Below are positions 9,227 through 17,440 of a stretch of DNA of 64,000 nt, piece by piece. Made by a program: the position numbers and the translations under genes. This DNA is from CAZASK01 sp964487845 (GTDB lineage Bacteria; Chlamydiota; Chlamydiia; Chlamydiales; FEN-1388). The notes beneath the pieces were generated by a model, which worked only from the letters and a program-made list of their open reading frames with translations, did no database searches and had not been told where the DNA came from. Numbering within the stretch: position 1 is the stretch's first letter; each line of letters opens with the position of its first letter. The stretch is taken from NCBI GenBank assembly GCA_964487845.1, contig CAZASK010000005.1, positions 1 through 64,000 of the forward strand, read 5' to 3'.

Positions 9227-10690
9227 TTAGACCCGCGCCTTTGCCTCTTCGACACGTCTTAAGATACCACTCATGATATGGTAGTAAAGATCATCGCCCA
9301 AAACAGTATCTTCGACACCTGCATCGATGCTTGGGTTGTCATTGATTTCGATGACATAACAATCATCTTTTGTCTCTTTGATATCTACGCCATAGAGCCC
9401 AGACCCAATTGCATTGGCAGCTTTAAGCGCTGTGCGAATGACCTTCTTGGGGGCCATGGAAACAGGGATAGTCTCGGAGCGGCCGCTGTATGTCTTTCCA
9501 GAGTCGAGCCGTTCATAAATCTGCCAATGACGTCTGGCCATATAGTACTTACACACATATAAAGGTTTTTGATCAAAGATCGTCACCCGCCAGTCAAAGG
9601 TCGTTGGAATAAACTCTTGCGCAATCAAAAGATCTGATTTTTCAAGTAGCTCTGGCACCTGCTGCAGCAAGTGATGCTCGCTTTCGATACGCGTGACTCC
9701 CTTTGAAAAGGATCCATCGGGTTGCTTGAGCACGCAAGGAAAGCCGAGTTCTCTACCTACCGCATCAATATTATCGGAGTGAAGTATAAGCGTCTTTGGA
9801 GCTTGTATCTTATAGCGATCGAGCACCTCTGCCAGGTAAACCTTGTTTGTACATTTTAAAATAGAATCAGGATCATCTATCACCACAAGTCCTTCTGCCA
9901 GTGCCCTTCTTGCAAAGCGATAGGTATGATGATTCACCGCTGTCGTTTCTCGAATAAAGAGAGCATCAAATTCAGCGATTCTTGAGTAGTCATCTTTTGA
10001 GATGATTTCCGCATCAAAACCTAAAGACTCTGCTGCCTTTACAAACTTCTGGATAGCTTTTTCATTCGATGGAGCTGTTGCCTCGTCGGGATTATACAAA
10101 ATCGCAAGGTCGTAGCGCATGGCCGTCTTCTTTTTTAAGCTTCCCCGTTTTTTTGTGAGGTATTCTTTAGCCGCATGGACTAAAAAATCACGGTGCTCCT
10201 GGGGAATTTCACTTAAGATAAGAGAACTGATGCTCTGCAATTGCCATTTGGTTTCTGTCCGTACGAATTGAGCAAAGAGTAAAGGCGCCTGGAACTGTTG
10301 AAAAAGGCGCATGCATAATCTGTCATGGCATTTGGCAATGTTATGCCCAAAGTAGATACTCAAGGCAAATTTCTGTGAATGGATATGCTGCAGACTTTGT
10401 TGGATTAGCTCATCGAGTTCGGATGAAACAAAGCGTGTAATCGAAGGAGACTTCAAATCTTGGATCGTCTGCACAGATGGCAGCGGCTTATGTCCCCTTG
10501 CTGCAGCAAGAAGAGAGACATAGTATCCTGTTGACTGATATTTGTAAGACCTGCAGAGATTACACACCTTGGCATTGCGCTGTGAGCTATATTCGCTTTC
10601 TGTCAGATAAGATTTCGCAGAGACCACCTCAACGCCGGGGATATCGAGAGGCCAACTTTGAGGATTGCTCACCACGAAATATGTCTTCAT
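9227..10690 (-). CDS. RimK-like ATP-grasp ligase with RLAN N-terminal domain
   Basis: A 487-residue protein. Residues 1-185 match the RimK-like ATP-grasp N-terminal domain (cysteine pair CNLC, then a YYVSLLAAARGHKPLPS stretch). Residues ~195-485 are an ATP-grasp fold: lysine in FPCVLKQPDGSFSKGV, QEFIPTTFDWRV, and the Mg-binding GVDIKE and EINDNPSID. RimK-type enzymes add amino acids, usually glutamate, to a carboxylate through an acyl phosphate. It is the first gene of a four-gene minus-strand operon (ATP-grasp, GCS2, amidohydrolase, peptidase) and is divergent from the caspase-like gene at 10823. Comparative studies of amidoligases have predicted that such ATP-grasp/GCS2 clusters make peptide metabolites or peptide tags; the substrate here is unknown. 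Confidence 0.88.
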   Translation of the reverse strand: MKTYFVVSNPQSWPLDIPGVEVVSAKSYLTESEYSSQRNAKVCNLCRSYKYQSTGYYVSLLAAARGHKPLPSVQTIQDLKSPSITRFVSSELDELIQQSLQHIHSQKFALSIYFGHNIAKCHDRLCMRLFQQFQAPLLFAQFVRTETKWQLQSISSLILSEIPQEHRDFLVHAAKEYLTKKRGSLKKKTAMRYDLAILYNPDEATAPSNEKAIQKFVKAAESLGFDAEIISKDDYSRIAEFDALFIRETTAVNHHTYRFARRALAEGLVVIDDPDSILKCTNKVYLAEVLDRYKIQAPKTLILHSDNIDAVGRELGFPCVLKQPDGSFSKGVTRIESEHHLLQQVPELLEKSDLLIAQEFIPTTFDWRVTIFDQKPLYVCKYYMARRHWQIYERLDSGKTYSGRSETIPVSMAPKKVIRTALKAANAIGSGLYGVDIKETKDDCYVIEINDNPSIDAGVEDTVLGDDLYYHIMSGILRRVEEAKARV

Positions 10691-10822
10691 CCACTACCTA
10701 CGCTCTTTCATGTGCTTTTTCTTACTGTAACACTGTAAATATTTTCTACAGCAAATTTTTCGTTGATCTATTTGATCAAATAGACGATCTTGCGCACAAG
10801 ACATCAGATCATAAGGAATGCC

Positions 10823-11617
10823 GTGAAAAAAAAACATCTGTTATCAATGCTTATTTTGCCGCTTCTGTTGTTATGTCCGGTTGTGGAGGCCAAGCAGATA
10901 CATGCTTTCATTGCTGCGGACACTCTATCGAATTTAAAAATTCCTGCGACAATTGATATCAAGACTGTAAGAAAAATGGTCGAGTCTATAGCAGATGCCA
11001 TGCATATTCCCGCTGCTACCTATGTGATTGAAAAAAGAAAATTAAATGGCCATACGCTATCCGAGACTATCCAGAATGCCTCTATTGCATCAGACGACGT
11101 CGTACTCTTTTATTACAGCGGCCATGGATTCAGAACCTATGCGATGAATAACATCTGGCCAAACGTATACTTCACGAACACACAAGAAGAAATACCTGTT
11201 GAAACGCTTGTAGGAGCTCTTTTACAAAAGCAAGCATCGCTCTACATCGTATTAGCTGACTGTTGCAATAACTACATCAAAGAGATCATTCCTCAAGGAA
11301 GATACCTCAAAAGAAGAAGCGTTCCTCCAAAGACGCGCGTCCGCGCAACACTGAAGAATCTTTTTTCACAAGAAAACAAGCTCATACTAGCATCTGGAGC
11401 TGTTCCTGGATCATTATCATGGGCAACAGAAAAAGGAAGCATCTTCACCAATGCGCTCGTCAAGAGCTTGCAGTCAGAGGCGTATGAAGAAAGCCCTGAT
11501 TGGGAGCGGGTGCTCCAACGCACAGCAACCCTATGCCGAAAGCATCAAAAAATTCAGTACCTCATTTCTCCAATCTGGGAGACCACAGAGGTGGAACATC
11601 ATGAGCCCGAAAATTAA
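10823..11617 (+). CDS. Secreted caspase-like (peptidase C14) protein
   Basis: I choose the GTG at 10823, five bases after AAGGA, because it begins a clean signal peptide (KKK, then a leucine-rich core, VVEA). The 264-residue product then shows a compact caspase/metacaspase p20-like domain: catalytic-type histidine H101 in FYYSGHG and cysteine C148 in VLADCCNN. The metacaspase HSG after the cysteine is replaced by NNY. A later SWATEKGSIFTNALVKSL segment fits the family's substrate-pocket strand ('GxFT'). The protein is therefore probably exported to the periplasm or beyond and could be an active cysteine protease. It lies divergent from the amidoligase operon (132 bp apart), so the two may share a regulatory region. 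Substrate and role are unknown. Confidence 0.8.
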   Translation: MKKKHLLSMLILPLLLLCPVVEAKQIHAFIAADTLSNLKIPATIDIKTVRKMVESIADAMHIPAATYVIEKRKLNGHTLSETIQNASIASDDVVLFYYSGHGFRTYAMNNIWPNVYFTNTQEEIPVETLVGALLQKQASLYIVLADCCNNYIKEIIPQGRYLKRRSVPPKTRVRATLKNLFSQENKLILASGAVPGSLSWATEKGSIFTNALVKSLQSEAYEESPDWERVLQRTATLCRKHQKIQYLISPIWETTEVEHHEPEN

Positions 11618-11742
11618 CGAGCTTTTTATTGTTTCCTAATCAACCCTTAACAATCGATAGCTACTGTCCAGTTGTAATTTAACCCTGTTTGCTCTTACCT
11701 TCTTTGCTTGAGATAGGACAAACCAACTTAAATGGAGTTTAT

Positions 11743-12483
11743 ATGATGAAACGAACCGCACATGTACTCACGCTGATAACTATACTCACATCGTCAGCAC
11801 TCTTTTCAGAAGATCTCGATCTTACACAGCAGCTGGGAAAGATGAGCCTCTCAAGTACCCAAGCGCACGAAGTAGCGCGGTCTACAATCACACGTCCCTT
11901 GTCGACTAAAGAGCGCCGCCAGCTGCAACATAAGCGATCCAGGTTAGCGAAGAAGACGCAAGAGCTCAAAGATGGAGCACGCTTTTTTTCTTGGAATCAG
12001 CCAGCTACTCTCTACAGCACACTTTCCGCTCACACTATCCACGACGTTTCTACAAAGGGAACAACGCTCGAGATAGAAAATGGCGCTGTCTTTGCAATCA
12101 GAGACTGCTCGGCAGCTACCGCTGCGAAGTGGAGAAAATCAAGTGCGATACAGATAAAGCCAAACCACACTTGGTTTTCAAGCTATGAATATACGATTCA
12201 TAACCCTGAGACGAATAGCTATGTAGAAGCAAAACTATCGCTAGGACCATTTTCTCAAAGCCCCCTCAATCGCCGTATTTCTCAAATCAACCTCGCAACT
12301 GGTACCGTGTTGCTAGACAACAACACCATGTGGCAGATCGCAGACAGAGCAGCATTGCAAAAATGGCAAGTGAACGACCCTATCATACTTGGCGACAACG
12401 ATGCGTGGTTCACATGGGGTTATAATTTCATCATGCTCAACGTGGCAACCGATAGCTACCTCACAGCAGCACTTAGCTATTAA
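11743..12483 (+). CDS. Secreted protein with two internal repeats, unknown function
   Basis: Not a family I can name. The ATG at 11743 (GGAG nearby) starts a signal peptide (MMKR, hydrophobic core, ALFS). After a charged, arginine/lysine-rich linker (residues ~40-75) the ~246-residue product carries two related ~55-residue units, near 105-170 and 185-245. Both follow the pattern G-x-V-hydrophobic ... W-x-I/R ... W ... I-x-hydrophobic-G/P-x-N-x-x-WF ... N-x-x-T-x-SY-hydrophobic-x-A-x-LS. This looks like a duplicated beta-rich module. It sits between the secreted caspase-like gene and the Inc-like gene on the same strand, with 22 bp to the latter, so it may be co-transcribed with it. Confidence 0.75.
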   Translation: MMKRTAHVLTLITILTSSALFSEDLDLTQQLGKMSLSSTQAHEVARSTITRPLSTKERRQLQHKRSRLAKKTQELKDGARFFSWNQPATLYSTLSAHTIHDVSTKGTTLEIENGAVFAIRDCSAATAAKWRKSSAIQIKPNHTWFSSYEYTIHNPETNSYVEAKLSLGPFSQSPLNRRISQINLATGTVLLDNNTMWQIADRAALQKWQVNDPIILGDNDAWFTWGYNFIMLNVATDSYLTAALSY

Positions 12484-12504
12484 TAATACAAAGGAATAGA
12501 GATT

Positions 12505-13320
12505 ATGAGTATTTTTGGAAGTATACGAATAGGAGGAGCAAATCCTCCTTTGATTCCTCAGAGAAACATAGAGGCGATACAAGATAATGGCTGGGAACTT
12601 ATCAACCGAATCATGATCACAGCTGCAAGAGCAATCGGTCTTGTCTCAACGCTCTTTTTTTCTGTAATGGCCCTCTCTACAGGCGATCCCCTGGCTGTCG
12701 TTGCGGCAGTAGGCTGTGGCCTTGCTACAGCAGGATTATTTTGCATAGGTGATGACAACCCCTGCGATGCTATCGCTGATGCTCTTAACATGATTGGCAT
12801 CGTAGAGTCACCACGCATGGTTTCAATTCGCAGGCGACCACTCCATCCTTTTGTTCCGCAGTCTCGTCAGCAGGACAACCGCTCTATGGACGGCTATACC
12901 GTTACCCCCTTCACACAGTCCCTACATAACGTCTTTGGAGATCTTCCCCAGCGAGATCTTGTAGGACAGAGAAATCCGGTCACGGTAAATATGTTTCGGC
13001 ATAACCCACCGAACAACCCTCATCTACCTAACCGTGATCCAGTAGGGCAGCGAAATAATGTCAACCAGCCACCTGTGAATCACAATCCTCCGGTGAACAA
13101 CTTGCCAAACCGTGATCCTGTAGGACGCAGAGAACAAGAAAGAGACCAGAGGCCAAATCATCTCCCCAACCGTGAGCCAGTGGGCCAAAGGGACAATCTC
13201 AACCAACCGCCTGTTCACAACAACCAGCTACCGAATCGCGATCCGGTAGGTCAAAGAGCACCGGTTAATCAACAACAAAACGACCCCTATCGTAGAGACA
13301 ACATCGGAGACAGAAATTAA
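12505..13320 (+). CDS. Inc-like membrane protein with C-terminal LPNRDPVGQR repeats
   Basis: The 271-residue product has no signal peptide. Residues ~37-82 form two closely spaced hydrophobic segments separated by a short STGDP turn, the bilobed pattern used to recognise chlamydial inclusion membrane (Inc) proteins. The ~190-residue C-terminal tail is hydrophilic and rich in Pro, Asn, Arg and Gln, with five copies of a decapeptide near LPNRDPVGQR plus a degenerate sixth. If it is an Inc protein it would be a type III secretion substrate with both ends facing the host cytosol, and the repeats would be a host-facing binding array. That is inference from topology; there is no sequence match to a named Inc. 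Confidence 0.75.
   Translation: MSIFGSIRIGGANPPLIPQRNIEAIQDNGWELINRIMITAARAIGLVSTLFFSVMALSTGDPLAVVAAVGCGLATAGLFCIGDDNPCDAIADALNMIGIVESPRMVSIRRRPLHPFVPQSRQQDNRSMDGYTVTPFTQSLHNVFGDLPQRDLVGQRNPVTVNMFRHNPPNNPHLPNRDPVGQRNNVNQPPVNHNPPVNNLPNRDPVGRREQERDQRPNHLPNREPVGQRDNLNQPPVHNNQLPNRDPVGQRAPVNQQQNDPYRRDNIGDRN
12946..13262 (+). repeat. Degenerate ~60-bp coding repeats for the decapeptide LPNRDPVGQR
   Basis: Five imperfect copies are visible: LPQRDLVGQR, LPNRDPVGQR, LPNRDPVGRR, LPNREPVGQR and LPNRDPVGQR, each followed by a variable Asn/Pro-rich spacer. Synonymous bases differ between copies (for example CCTAACCGTGATCC and CCGAATCGCGATCC), so the peptide is conserved more than the DNA. This suggests selection on the protein sequence, not very recent slippage. 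Confidence 0.85.
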
Positions 13321-13340
13321 CTCTCTCTTCTTCACTCACT

Positions 13341-13381
13341 GTTTACAGAGCTTACTTTTTGTTAAAGTAAGCCTTGTAAAC
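13341..13381. terminator. Long hairpin, probable terminator after the Inc-like gene
   Basis: An 18-bp stem with two mismatches (13341-13358 with 13364-13381) around a TTGTT loop lies 20 bases after the Inc-like stop. There is no strong T tract after it, so it may also act as an mRNA-stabilising structure. Confidence 0.5.
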
Positions 13382-13485
13382 AGATTGCACTCGTTTTCAA
13401 GTTTTATTCTGCTAAAATTACACGCTTGACATAAGAGTACATTTTCCCTATAGAGTTGCATCAGACACTCTATATAAGGAAGCCT

Positions 13486-15927
13486 ATGTCTATCCCAGGA
13501 ATGCCTACTCTTGACAACGCAAATACCGTTCATTTTGGCACCTATGGAAATGTAGAGGCGGAAAAGTGCACATCGCGGCTCAGTCTAACATGGATCATTG
13601 GCAAAATACTTGGCCTCGTCGTCACAGTCTCTACAGAAGATAGAGGAGAACAATGGGTCGTACTCAATAAAAAAAGCTTTGCCGAATTCAAGAGCAAAGT
13701 CTCTCAGCAGAACACAGAGATATCTTCCAAATGGAACCGCACTGTTATTAAAAACATAACAAATCACCTTAAAAAAACTGCAACAACCATTCAGACCGGG
13801 TCCGACACTGCTCTAAGAAAAGACCATACAGAGAAATTAAAACTTCTCCAAAATGCGGTAAGAAAACGAGATATAGGTACAACCAAATCTATTTTAGAAG
13901 ATGGACTATATCAATATCTAGTTAATGAGCCTCTTGAAAACAATGGCCAAACATCGACATTACTCATAGAGGCGGTGAAAAATGAGAATCTCGAGCTTGT
14001 AGAGCTATTGATGGATAAAGGAGCCGATCTGAAGGCTTGCGATTCCTCCAAAAATACAGCCTTGTTTGCTGCTATTGAAAGTGAGGATCCAGGGATTGTA
14101 GAACGACTACTGACGCACGATCTTCAAAATAAAGATATTCTCAACACTCCTTGTTTTCTCAAAGATGGCACTTCTTCTACTCCACTCATACTTGCTGTAA
14201 AAACGGGTAACGAACAACTTGTACAGCTCTGTATTGAAAAGGGTGCTGACATTACTGCCACTGATTCTTTCAAAAATAGCGCTCTTTTTGTTGCCATTCA
14301 AAGTGGGAATAGAGAGATAGCGAAGCTTCTCATTGACAAATCCTCACCAGAGCTTCTTAACAAGCCCTGTTATTTAAAAAATGGTACCTCCACGACTCTG
14401 CTCATGCAGTGCATTGAAAAGAAAGACGCAGAGCTCGCCGCACTTCTTATCGATAAGGGTGCTGATCTTTTTCAGTATGATGGCAATGGATATACAGCCT
14501 TACATACTGCTGTATATTTCGAAAATAAGGAGATGACTCAATTACTTTTAGAAAAGTGCCCAGAAGAGAAAAAAACAGAACTTCTCAATTATACCACTGA
14601 GGTGGGGAAGAAAACAGCGCTCATGCTTGCCGCAAACCTTCAAAATGAATCAGATCAGATGATTACACTGCTATGCAAGGCAGGAGCGGATATCACAGCC
14701 GTCGATGAAACTGGATGGTCAGCGCTTCATGATGCTGTAGACCAAGGCAATTGCAACAGTGTTCACGCACTTTTGATGAACTGTCCTGAAGAAAAAAAAG
14801 AGAGCTTACTTGCTCTTAAAAATGACCAAAATGAAACAGCCCTTGAATGGGCCACAAAATGCGAATTTCAGCCTATCATTGACATGTTTAAAGGAAAGCC
14901 TATCGAGCAAATAAACACTTCATCTCTTGATCTCAAAAAAAGAATCGAACCACATAAAAAACACATTCAAGAGCAAGCTGATATTTTAAAGAAATTACTG
15001 ATGCTTGAGGATGCTTCAAAAGAAGAAGTTAAAAAGCAATTTTACACAGCTTATACAAGTCTTGTCAACGAGCAAACTGAATTAGGGTCTAAGCGCCTGC
15101 AAGTGAGTCCTGAACTCAAACAGCAGCTTGAAGGAATCAACAATGTCATTGCAACTCACAATATATTTTCTGAAATCAGCCTACAGGTAGCAAAAGACAT
15201 ATATACTGAGAAGGTAATTCAAGGGCTGAAGGCTTTTGATCCAGACAAAGCTACGTTCAATGAGTGTATCATGATGTATGAGACAATAGAGGGAGTGATC
15301 TCTAGTCATAATACTGAACAAATAGCGATTAACGAAGAGTTACTCAAATCATACACAGCGCTTCAAAAAAAGCTGGCAGTAATTTTAGGAAAGCGTGAAA
15401 TAGGGGCTTGTCTTCCACAGCAACTTATTCAGATACATGCTACCATACAAAGCATGCTCAAGAACCCGGATCTGCCAGAGGAACAAAAAAAGATACTCAC
15501 GAATCGAGCAAACACTATAGCAACGACTTTGTATGAGATGAAAATATGGAAGACAAAGACGCAAATAGTTGTAGGCAAAGTTTCAGCTGTTGCTTCGCAG
15601 ATTGGCAGCTATGTTCCATGGAATTGGGTGTCTAAAGTATTACCTGGATTTATTACCAGTGCTGTTTGGGATAGAAGCCTTACAGGAGCTCTTATGAAAA
15701 CAGCAGAACTTGAGATGAACACCTTAATTCTCGAAGGGGTAGCTGAAAAAGTAAGAATGAACATCGAAGAATGGAGAAGGGAACGCGGGGTGGAAAATCC
15801 AGAAATCTCCCCTCAATACAGACAAATAATAAACGGCATGGTAAAACTAGCATCTATAACCTATACCTATCGAGGTGTTGTGTGGGGAGTAGGACGGCGC
15901 ATTATTGGAGCTGTCACTGGCCTCTGA
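13486..15927 (+). CDS. Ankyrin-repeat protein, candidate effector
   Basis: The ATG at 13486 follows AAGGAAG; the product is 813 residues. Residues ~125-470 contain about eight ankyrin-type repeats, recognisable by ALFAAIES, LLMDKGADL, PLILAVKTGN, LIDKGADLF and GYTALHTAVYFEN. They alternate with unusual longer units that insert 'cysteine-phenylalanine-leucine-K-D/N-G-T-S' linkers. Residues ~480-740 are alpha-helical/coiled coil, and ~690-750 has amphipathic stretches. The N-terminal ~100 residues have a SLTWIIGKILGLV motif similar to that in the protein at 149-5503. There is no signal peptide. Ankyrin proteins of intracellular bacteria commonly bind host proteins after type III secretion; that role here is inferred. 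Confidence 0.85.
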   Translation: MSIPGMPTLDNANTVHFGTYGNVEAEKCTSRLSLTWIIGKILGLVVTVSTEDRGEQWVVLNKKSFAEFKSKVSQQNTEISSKWNRTVIKNITNHLKKTATTIQTGSDTALRKDHTEKLKLLQNAVRKRDIGTTKSILEDGLYQYLVNEPLENNGQTSTLLIEAVKNENLELVELLMDKGADLKACDSSKNTALFAAIESEDPGIVERLLTHDLQNKDILNTPCFLKDGTSSTPLILAVKTGNEQLVQLCIEKGADITATDSFKNSALFVAIQSGNREIAKLLIDKSSPELLNKPCYLKNGTSTTLLMQCIEKKDAELAALLIDKGADLFQYDGNGYTALHTAVYFENKEMTQLLLEKCPEEKKTELLNYTTEVGKKTALMLAANLQNESDQMITLLCKAGADITAVDETGWSALHDAVDQGNCNSVHALLMNCPEEKKESLLALKNDQNETALEWATKCEFQPIIDMFKGKPIEQINTSSLDLKKRIEPHKKHIQEQADILKKLLMLEDASKEEVKKQFYTAYTSLVNEQTELGSKRLQVSPELKQQLEGINNVIATHNIFSEISLQVAKDIYTEKVIQGLKAFDPDKATFNECIMMYETIEGVISSHNTEQIAINEELLKSYTALQKKLAVILGKREIGACLPQQLIQIHATIQSMLKNPDLPEEQKKILTNRANTIATTLYEMKIWKTKTQIVVGKVSAVASQIGSYVPWNWVSKVLPGFITSAVWDRSLTGALMKTAELEMNTLILEGVAEKVRMNIEEWRRERGVENPEISPQYRQIINGMVKLASITYTYRGVVWGVGRRIIGAVTGL

Positions 15928-15963
15928 TAACCCACATTCCGCTAGCTATATAAGGAGGATAGT

Positions 15964-16500
15964 ATGAATCGAATACCCGTTATCAAAAAAGATGAAGCCG
16001 ACACCCAGGTGCAGGCTGTCTGGACTGCTATGGAGAAAAAAATGGGACGTGTCCCCAATATCTTTCTTCATATGGGTCACTCCCCCCAGGCGCTGAAAGC
16101 CTTTGTTGCTATGAGCGAGCTGGTAGAGCAAACATCTCTTTCCAAAACTCTCAAAGAACAGATTGCTCTTCTTACTGCAGAATCAAATCATTGTCACTAT
16201 TGCCTTTCAGCACACTCTGCCATCGCAAAAGGAGTAGGCTTGAGTAATGAGCAGATTTTGAATGCGAGAAAAGGACATGGTCAAAGCGAAAAAGATCAAG
16301 TGATTTTAGACTTTGTAAAAAAGGTTATTCTCGCACGAGGCAGTGTGTCAGATCAAGATGTTGAAATATTGAAAACAAACGGAGTCACGCCGCAAGAAAT
16401 TTGCGACATCATCCTAACAATTACACTCAATCTCTACACAAACTACTTTAACCAAGTCGTTCATCCAGAGATTGATTTTCCACAAGCTCCCTCACTATGA
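15964..16500 (+). CDS. AhpD/carboxymuconolactone decarboxylase-like protein
   Basis: A 178-residue all-helical protein, ATG preceded by AGGAGG. The signature ESNHCHYCLSAHSAIAKGVG gives the CxxC-x3-H redox motif of the AhpD/CMD peroxidase-related family, which reduces peroxides or a partner peroxiredoxin. The stretch KDQVILDFVKKVI is also typical of this family's second half. It is preceded by a strong ribosome-binding site and ends overlapping the convergent fabI by 6 bases. A cytoplasmic antioxidant role is likely, but the exact electron donor is unknown. Confidence 0.85.
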   Translation: MNRIPVIKKDEADTQVQAVWTAMEKKMGRVPNIFLHMGHSPQALKAFVAMSELVEQTSLSKTLKEQIALLTAESNHCHYCLSAHSAIAKGVGLSNEQILNARKGHGQSEKDQVILDFVKKVILARGSVSDQDVEILKTNGVTPQEICDIILTITLNLYTNYFNQVVHPEIDFPQAPSL

Positions 16501-17391
16501 CAAAGAAGCACTGTCAAGAGCGGCTCCCATAGCATGCATGCCGCAGTCAACATAAATGACAGAGCCTGTGATTGCAGAAGCAAGAGGTGATGCAATAAAT
16601 GCAGCCGTCGTTGCCACCTCACGCGCTTCTATCTGTCTCTTCAAAGGAGCATTGGCAACTGTATATTCGATCATCTTTTGAATAAAGCCGATAGCTTTTG
16701 CAGCTCGTGATCCATAGGGACCTGCTGAAATTGCATTTACACGAATGCCAAATTTATGGCCCGCTTCATACGCCAAGACTCTGGTGTCACTTTCAAGAGC
16801 TGCTTTTGCAGAACTCATACCACCTCCGTAGCCAGGAATCACTGCTTCCGATGCTATATAAGTAAGCGAAATCGCAGAACCACCCTGATTCATCAATGGC
16901 CCCATATGAGCGAGTAAACTGACATATGAATAGGCAGAAGCACTCATCGCAGCAAGGTAGCCTTTACGAGAGGTGTCGAGAAGTGGTTTTTGCACTTCTG
17001 GAGCATTGGCAAGAGAGTGAATCAAAATGTCGATAGTGCCGTAGTCTGCTTGAATCTGCTGCGCCACTTCTGCAATTGTATAGCCGCCGACATCTTTATA
17101 TCGTTTGTTTTCTTTGATATCTTGAGGCACGTCGTCGAAGGTGTCAAAACTTGCATCAAGTGGATAGATCTTTGCGAATTCCAACATCCTGCCGTCAGCT
17201 AACTTCCTCGACTCATCGAATTTCCCTGAAGCGAGTCCTTGTGTGAATATCTTCATCATTGGCGTCCAGGTGCCAACCAATATTTCAGCGCCTGCTTCAT
17301 ATAAAGCTTTCGCTATTGCCCAGCCGAAGCCAACATCATCACCAACGCCTGCAACGAATGCGCGCTTGCCTCTTAAATCAATCGACAACAT
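16495..17391 (-). CDS. fabI: Enoyl-[acyl-carrier-protein] reductase (NADH), FabI
   Basis: A 298-residue short-chain dehydrogenase-like FabI, catalysing the last reduction of each fatty-acid elongation cycle. The N-terminus LRGKRAFVAGVGDDVGFGWAIA holds the FabI-type nucleotide loop. The catalytic pair is in the SAYSYVSLLAHM/AMSSAKAALESD region. The ~20-residue insertion near residues 70-95 and SAGPYGSRAAKAIGF fit the longer plant/chlamydial FabI subgroup. It is transcribed alone, 49 bp downstream of the flavoprotein gene. Confidence 0.92.
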   Translation of the reverse strand: MLSIDLRGKRAFVAGVGDDVGFGWAIAKALYEAGAEILVGTWTPMMKIFTQGLASGKFDESRKLADGRMLEFAKIYPLDASFDTFDDVPQDIKENKRYKDVGGYTIAEVAQQIQADYGTIDILIHSLANAPEVQKPLLDTSRKGYLAAMSASAYSYVSLLAHMGPLMNQGGSAISLTYIASEAVIPGYGGGMSSAKAALESDTRVLAYEAGHKFGIRVNAISAGPYGSRAAKAIGFIQKMIEYTVANAPLKRQIEAREVATTAAFIASPLASAITGSVIYVDCGMHAMGAALDSASLS

Positions 17392-17440
17392 AAGCTATAC
17401 CTCTCTATCTTAGGATACATAGTAACAGTTTTTTCACTAA

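Noticed and set aside
12946..13262. CRISPR-like or tandem noncoding array in the LPNRDPVGQR region
   Set aside because: Repeats keep the reading frame, vary at synonymous sites and lie in a coding sequence with a membrane domain.
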